From positions 1-35,104 of the forward strand of contig JAITSV010000008.1 of the NCBI GenBank assembly GCA_031287575.1: DNA of 35,104 bases. Direction: 5' to 3'. Each line of letters begins with the position of its first letter. The stretch's first letter is position 1. The notes beneath the pieces are model-generated. The model was not told the origin of the DNA, did not search any database, and worked only from the letters and a program-made list of their open reading frames with translations. Below, one piece after another: positions 31,520 to 35,104 of this stretch. This DNA is from Desulfovibrio sp. Lineage in GTDB: Bacteria > Desulfobacterota > Desulfovibrionia > Desulfovibrionales > Desulfovibrionaceae. Position numbers and translations under genes: made by a program.

Positions 31520-33271
31520 CTACTGCGCCCCGTCGTCGTCGGAAGCGGCGGCTGTTGCCGGCGACGCGGCCAGTTCCGCCTTCAGCTTTTCTTCTTCCTC
31601 GGCGCGCAGGATGCGGCGCAGCACCTTGCCCACCACGGTCTTGGGCAGGTCGTCGCGGAATTCCACCTGCTTGGGCACCTTGTAGCTGGCCAGCTTTTCG
31701 CGGCAGTGGGCCACCACCTCCGCCTTGGTCAGCTTTTCGCCGGGCTTGACCACCACGAAGGCCTTGATCATCTCGCCGCGCGTGGGGTGGGGTACGCCCA
31801 CGGTCACCGCTTCCTTGATCCTGGGGTGCTCGTGCAGCACCTCGTCGATCTCGCGCGGGTACACGTTGTAGCCGCCCACCAGGAACATGTCCTTCTTGCG
31901 GTCCACGATGGTGAAGTAGCCGTCCTCGTCCATGATGGCGATGTCGCCGGTGTACAGCCAGCCGTTGCGCAGGGTGTTGGCGGTTTCGTCCGGGCGGTTC
32001 CAGTAGCCCTTCATGACCTGCGGGCCGCGGATGATCAGTTCGCCCACCTTGCCCGCGGGCAGCGGCACCTGGCCCACCTCCATGTCCACGATGCGCGCCT
32101 CGGTGTCCGGGAAGGGAATGCCGATGGACCCGGTCTTGCTGACCCCGTGGATGGGGTTCAGGTGGGTGACCGGCGAGGCCTCGGTCAGGCCGAAGCCCTC
32201 GATGACCTGCGCCCCGGTAAGTTCCCTGAACCGTTTGATGTGCTCCACCGGCATGGGCGCCGACCCCGAGATGCAGTAGCGGATGGAGGTCAGGTCGTAG
32301 TCGCCCACCTCCTTCTGCTGCATCAGCGAGATGTAGATGGAGGGCGCGCCGGGGAAGATGGTGGGCTTGTGCTTCTGGATGCCCACCAGCACGTCACGCG
32401 GGACATAGCGCGGGAAGGGCACGATGGTGGCCGCGAGGGCCGTGGGCAGGGTGAGGCAGGTGGTCAGCCCGTAGACATGGAAGTAGGGCATCAGGCCCAG
32501 GAAACAGTGGTCCATGTCGCGGGCGTCGCCCAGGATGGTGGTGATCTGCTGCACGTTCACCGACATGTTGTGGTGCGTCAGCATGACCCCCTTGGAGATG
32601 CCCGTGGTGCCGCCGGTGTATTGCAGCACGGCCAGGTCTTCCGTGGGGTTGCACGTGGTGGTGGAATGACGGGCCTTGCCCTTGAGCAGGCTTTTCCACG
32701 GCAGCACGTGCTTGCCGTCAAAGGGCAGGTCGCGCCAGGTGCCCTCGCGCTTGGCCTTGAAGGCGTACAGGAAGTTGAGCGGGAAGGACAACCCGTCGCC
32801 GATGCGGGTGAGGAAATACTTGTCGATGCCCAGCTTGTCGCGCAGCGGCTCGATCTTGGGCCACACCAGGTCGAGGGCGATCATGAACCGCGCGCCGGAA
32901 TCGTGGATCTGGTGGACCAGTTCCTTTTCCATGTACAGCGGGTTGGTCATCACCACCACGCCGCCCGCCTTCAGCACCGCCCAGAAGGCAATGACCGTCT
33001 GCGGCAGGTTGGGCAGCATGATCGACACCTTGTCGCCACGCCGCACGCCCTGGGCGCGCAGGTTGGCGGCCATGACCTCCGCCAGTTGGCGCAGCCTGGC
33101 GTAGCTGATGCGGTAGTTGCGGAAGGCGATGGCCGTGCGGCGGGGGGTGCGTTCCGCCGCCCTGTCCAGCAGGGTGAACAGCGGAAAGGTTTCGTAGCTG
33201 ATGTTGGCGGGTACGCCCGCATCGTAGCTGGCCAGCCAGGGGAAATCGGCGAGGGTGTTGGGTTCTGTCAT
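31520..33271 (-). CDS. fadD: Long-chain fatty-acid–CoA ligase (AMP-binding)
   Basis: Encodes 583 residues, normal for this family. The ATP/AMP signature YTGGTTGISKGVMLTH starts near residue 218, and GFGLTEASPVTHL and YTGDIAIMDEDGYFTIVDRKKD are the later adenylate-forming motifs. The C-terminal domain has the catalytic lysine region LPKTVVGKVLRRILR. It activates fatty acids with ATP and CoA at the inner face of the membrane. The ATG at 33271 has no good Shine-Dalgarno sequence and is preceded at once by a hairpin (33272-33299). The exact chain-length preference is unknown. It lies 118 bp upstream of dtd. Confidence 0.94.
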   Translation of the reverse strand: MTEPNTLADFPWLASYDAGVPANISYETFPLFTLLDRAAERTPRRTAIAFRNYRISYARLRQLAEVMAANLRAQGVRRGDKVSIMLPNLPQTVIAFWAVLKAGGVVVMTNPLYMEKELVHQIHDSGARFMIALDLVWPKIEPLRDKLGIDKYFLTRIGDGLSFPLNFLYAFKAKREGTWRDLPFDGKHVLPWKSLLKGKARHSTTTCNPTEDLAVLQYTGGTTGISKGVMLTHHNMSVNVQQITTILGDARDMDHCFLGLMPYFHVYGLTTCLTLPTALAATIVPFPRYVPRDVLVGIQKHKPTIFPGAPSIYISLMQQKEVGDYDLTSIRYCISGSAPMPVEHIKRFRELTGAQVIEGFGLTEASPVTHLNPIHGVSKTGSIGIPFPDTEARIVDMEVGQVPLPAGKVGELIIRGPQVMKGYWNRPDETANTLRNGWLYTGDIAIMDEDGYFTIVDRKKDMFLVGGYNVYPREIDEVLHEHPRIKEAVTVGVPHPTRGEMIKAFVVVKPGEKLTKAEVVAHCREKLASYKVPKQVEFRDDLPKTVVGKVLRRILRAEEEEKLKAELAASPATAAASDDDGAQ

Positions 33272-33299
33272 ACGTGGTGGCGGACCGTGGCCGCCACGT
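33272..33299 (-). promoter_or_regulatory. Hairpin immediately before the fadD start codon
   Basis: ACGTGG (33272-33277) and CGG (33281-33283) pair with CCGCCACGT (33291-33299), with a 3-nt bulge. In the transcript it would fold right against the ATG in place of a visible ribosome binding site. Confidence 0.45.
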
Positions 33300-33566
33300 C
33301 ATTCCGCGCGTTCCGCCCGGCCCGGCAAGGCACATGCGGCGCACGGGCGCTGGCGCAGGCCCGTATTGTTCGTGTGTTCAAGGGGATGGAAGGCAAACCT
33401 TCGGATTTGTACTATGCGGCCCGCGCCCGCGCAAGCCCCACGGCATGGGGAAAAGGGCGCCCCGTGCCCAATGCATGCCAGCCACGCGAAATGTCTGGTT
33501 GGCGGGCGAATGCGTGTCTGGCGTGCGTACTTGGCGGCGCGGGATTTCAGCCTGGCCCCATGTGGC

Positions 33567-34883
33567 TCAGGAGCCGACCGTGTCGACCGTGTCGACGGGG
33601 CCGCTGGTGTCCCCGACCTCGGCGGAATCACCGGGGCGGCCAGTCCGCACGGGGCGCAGACCGGTCACGGCGGCGACAGCCTTCAGCCCCTTCTTTTCGC
33701 CGGTGAAGCCCAGCTTTTCTTCGGTGGTGGCCTTCACGTTCACCATGGTCTCGTCCAGGGCCAGCAGGCGGCAGACGTTGCGGCGGATCTGCTCGCGCCA
33801 CGGGGCCAGCCGGGGCACCTGGGCGATGATGGTCAGGTCCACGTTGGTGAGTTCCAGCCCGGCGGCGCGGGTCAGGCTCAGCACCTCGTCCAGCAGCACG
33901 GCGGAGTTGGCGTTGTCCAGCGCGGCGTCGGTATCCGGAAAATGCTGGCCGATGTCGCCGCCGCCGATGCACCCCAGCAGGGCATCGGCAAGGGCGTGCA
34001 GCAGCACGTCGCCGTCGGAATGGGCCACCACCTCCGGCCCGCCGGGAATGAGCACGCCGCCCAGCTTCATGGGACGGGGGGGGCGTCCCGCCTCTTCCTT
34101 CTGCACGTAGCGGTGCACGTCGTAGCCCCAGCCGGTGCAGGGGATCAGGCGCGTCAGTCCGTTGCGGGCATTCCACGGGGCGCGGGCGGTGTCGGCATCG
34201 TCCAGCATGGCCAGGTCCTCCGGCGTGGTGATCTTGGCGTTGGCAATCTCTCCGGGCACCACGCGCACGGCAAGGCCGCAGCGTTCCAGCAGGGCGGCAT
34301 CGTCGGTGACGGTCCAGCCCTCGGCGCGGGCGCGTTCATGGGCACCGCGCAGCGGGGCCAGCGCGAAGCCCTGCGGGGTCTGCACCGCCACCAGCCCGGA
34401 CCTGTCCGGGGTGTGGGTGACCACGCCGTTGTCCGTCTGCTTGATGGTGTCCGTCACCGTCACGCCCGGCACCACCCCCGGCGCGCCCGCCGCCAGCGCG
34501 TCGAGCACCGCGTTGGACAGGGCCGCCGTGGCGAATGGCCGGGCCGCGTCGTGCACCAGCACCGCGTCGCACTCGCGCGGCAGGGCCGCAAGCCCCGCCG
34601 CCACCGAATCCTGCCGCAGCGCACCGCCCGCCACCGCCCGCCACGGCACGCCCAGGGCGCGCCCGGCGTCCAGCACCGTCAAACGCTCGCGCTCGGCCTC
34701 CAGCCTGTCCTGCGGAAACACGAACACCAGCCCGCGCACCCGCGCCACCGCCGCGAACGTGCGCGCCGAACGCCAGTACAACGGCGCCCCCCGGTGCTGG
34801 ATGAACTGCTTGGCCGTGGACAGCCCGGCCGCAGCCAGCCGGGTGCCGCTGCCCGCCGCGAGAACAATGGCCCATGCGTGCAT
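33567..34883 (-). CDS. ispDF: Bifunctional IspD/IspF (MEP isoprenoid pathway)
   Basis: Encodes 438 residues. IspD (about 1-235): AIVLAAGSGTRLA...KQF opens the nucleotide site, LVHDAARPF (109-117) is the conserved cytidylyltransferase block, and VTDDAALLE follows. IspF (about 248-410): GYDVH (D255, H257) and AHSDGDVLLH (H288, H296) are the zinc site and active-site flap, DIGQHFPDTD is the next motif. The protein performs two non-consecutive MEP steps: MEP cytidylylation and MEcPP cyclisation. The last ~25 residues are a repeat-bearing tail (DTVDTV). The start at 34883 has AAGGACC about 7 bases upstream; upstream in-frame codons look non-coding. Fused IspDF is known in several proteobacteria, including this group. 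Confidence 0.95.
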   Translation of the reverse strand: MHAWAIVLAAGSGTRLAAAGLSTAKQFIQHRGAPLYWRSARTFAAVARVRGLVFVFPQDRLEAERERLTVLDAGRALGVPWRAVAGGALRQDSVAAGLAALPRECDAVLVHDAARPFATAALSNAVLDALAAGAPGVVPGVTVTDTIKQTDNGVVTHTPDRSGLVAVQTPQGFALAPLRGAHERARAEGWTVTDDAALLERCGLAVRVVPGEIANAKITTPEDLAMLDDADTARAPWNARNGLTRLIPCTGWGYDVHRYVQKEEAGRPPRPMKLGGVLIPGGPEVVAHSDGDVLLHALADALLGCIGGGDIGQHFPDTDAALDNANSAVLLDEVLSLTRAAGLELTNVDLTIIAQVPRLAPWREQIRRNVCRLLALDETMVNVKATTEEKLGFTGEKKGLKAVAAVTGLRPVRTGRPGDSAEVGDTSGPVDTVDTVGS

Positions 34884-35104
34884 GTACGGTCCTTGAAAAG
34901 AAAAGTGGAAAGGAGAGGGGAAAGATACGGGGGGAAGGGGGCTTTGCGCTCTGCGGCGCCATCCGTAAGGTACGCGGGGTGCGGTCGCCATCTGTAAGCC
35001 TCACGCTTCGCGTTCGGCTAACAGCTGCGCGCACCGCGCTTACCTAACGGCTGCCGCAAAGCCCCCTGGCTCGCACCTTCACCCAACGTCGTCTTAAACC
35101 AGGG
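34884..35104. other. Upstream region of ispDF to window end, with short repeats
   Basis: No gene is supported. The motif GCCATCYGTAAG occurs twice (about 34961 and 34988), and CTAACRGCTGC twice (about 35018 and 35044). The last ~100 bp is less GC-rich. It may include the ispDF promoter and the edge of another element. Confidence 0.4.

Noticed and set aside
1-35104. tRNA, rRNA, insertion sequence or integrase genes
   Set aside because: No cloverleaf-type sequence, rRNA segment, transposase or integrase motif was recognised on either strand by eye; a covariance-model scan would be needed to exclude small RNAs.

Overview
The window is GC-rich chromosomal DNA with closely packed genes. It most likely comes from a sulfate-reducing Desulfovibrionales bacterium close to Desulfovibrio/Nitratidesulfovibrio vulgaris. 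This is an inference from base composition, the family mix (single-chain M16 protease, radical SAM–DUF2344 fusion, DRTGG protein, bifunctional IspDF, CgeB-like glycosyltransferase beside flagellar genes, sigma-54 and sigma-28 type promoters) and a gene order that resembles the D. vulgaris flagellin–flaG–flgE–flgD–fliK region as I remember it. No database was searched.

Layout. Bases 1-660 hold the 3' part of a less GC-rich gene with a candidate PD-(D/E)XK nuclease core; it looks like the edge of an accessory region outside the window. From 886 to 6110 on the minus strand come the GTPase YchF, a LysE-type exporter and a large periplasmic M16 zinc protease. On the plus strand (6544-8526) lies an HPt-acidic linker-STAS protein. 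Minus-strand genes from 8812 to 15077 encode a 90-residue protein, a radical SAM–DUF2344 protein, a small protein with a possible Sm-like fold, an MFS transporter and a P-loop/DRTGG protein. RNase III (rnc) follows on the plus strand.

From 16404 the window is mostly motility. A flagellin gene (minus strand, near-perfect sigma-54 promoter) and flaG (plus strand, good sigma-28 promoter) diverge from a shared 301-bp region. Convergent to flaG is the minus-strand run fliK-flgD-flgE (hook length control, hook cap, hook). Continuing upstream on the minus strand are two glycosyltransferases (GT9 and CgeB-like), a FapA/DUF342 protein and a complete partner-switching set: STAS antagonist, HATPase anti-sigma-type kinase, and a PP2C phosphatase with a degenerate receiver. 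Upstream again are D-aminoacyl-tRNA deacylase, a long-chain acyl-CoA ligase and IspDF.

How the genes may work together. The hook and filament genes are ordered by sigma-54/sigma-28 control. The glycosyltransferases are candidates for flagellin or surface glycosylation. The PP2C/HATPase/STAS set is a candidate Ser/Thr switch that may feed into FapA and the motility genes beside it. Short tandem repeats (8-18 bp units) recur in several intergenic regions and in coding linkers, and may be a source of local length variation.
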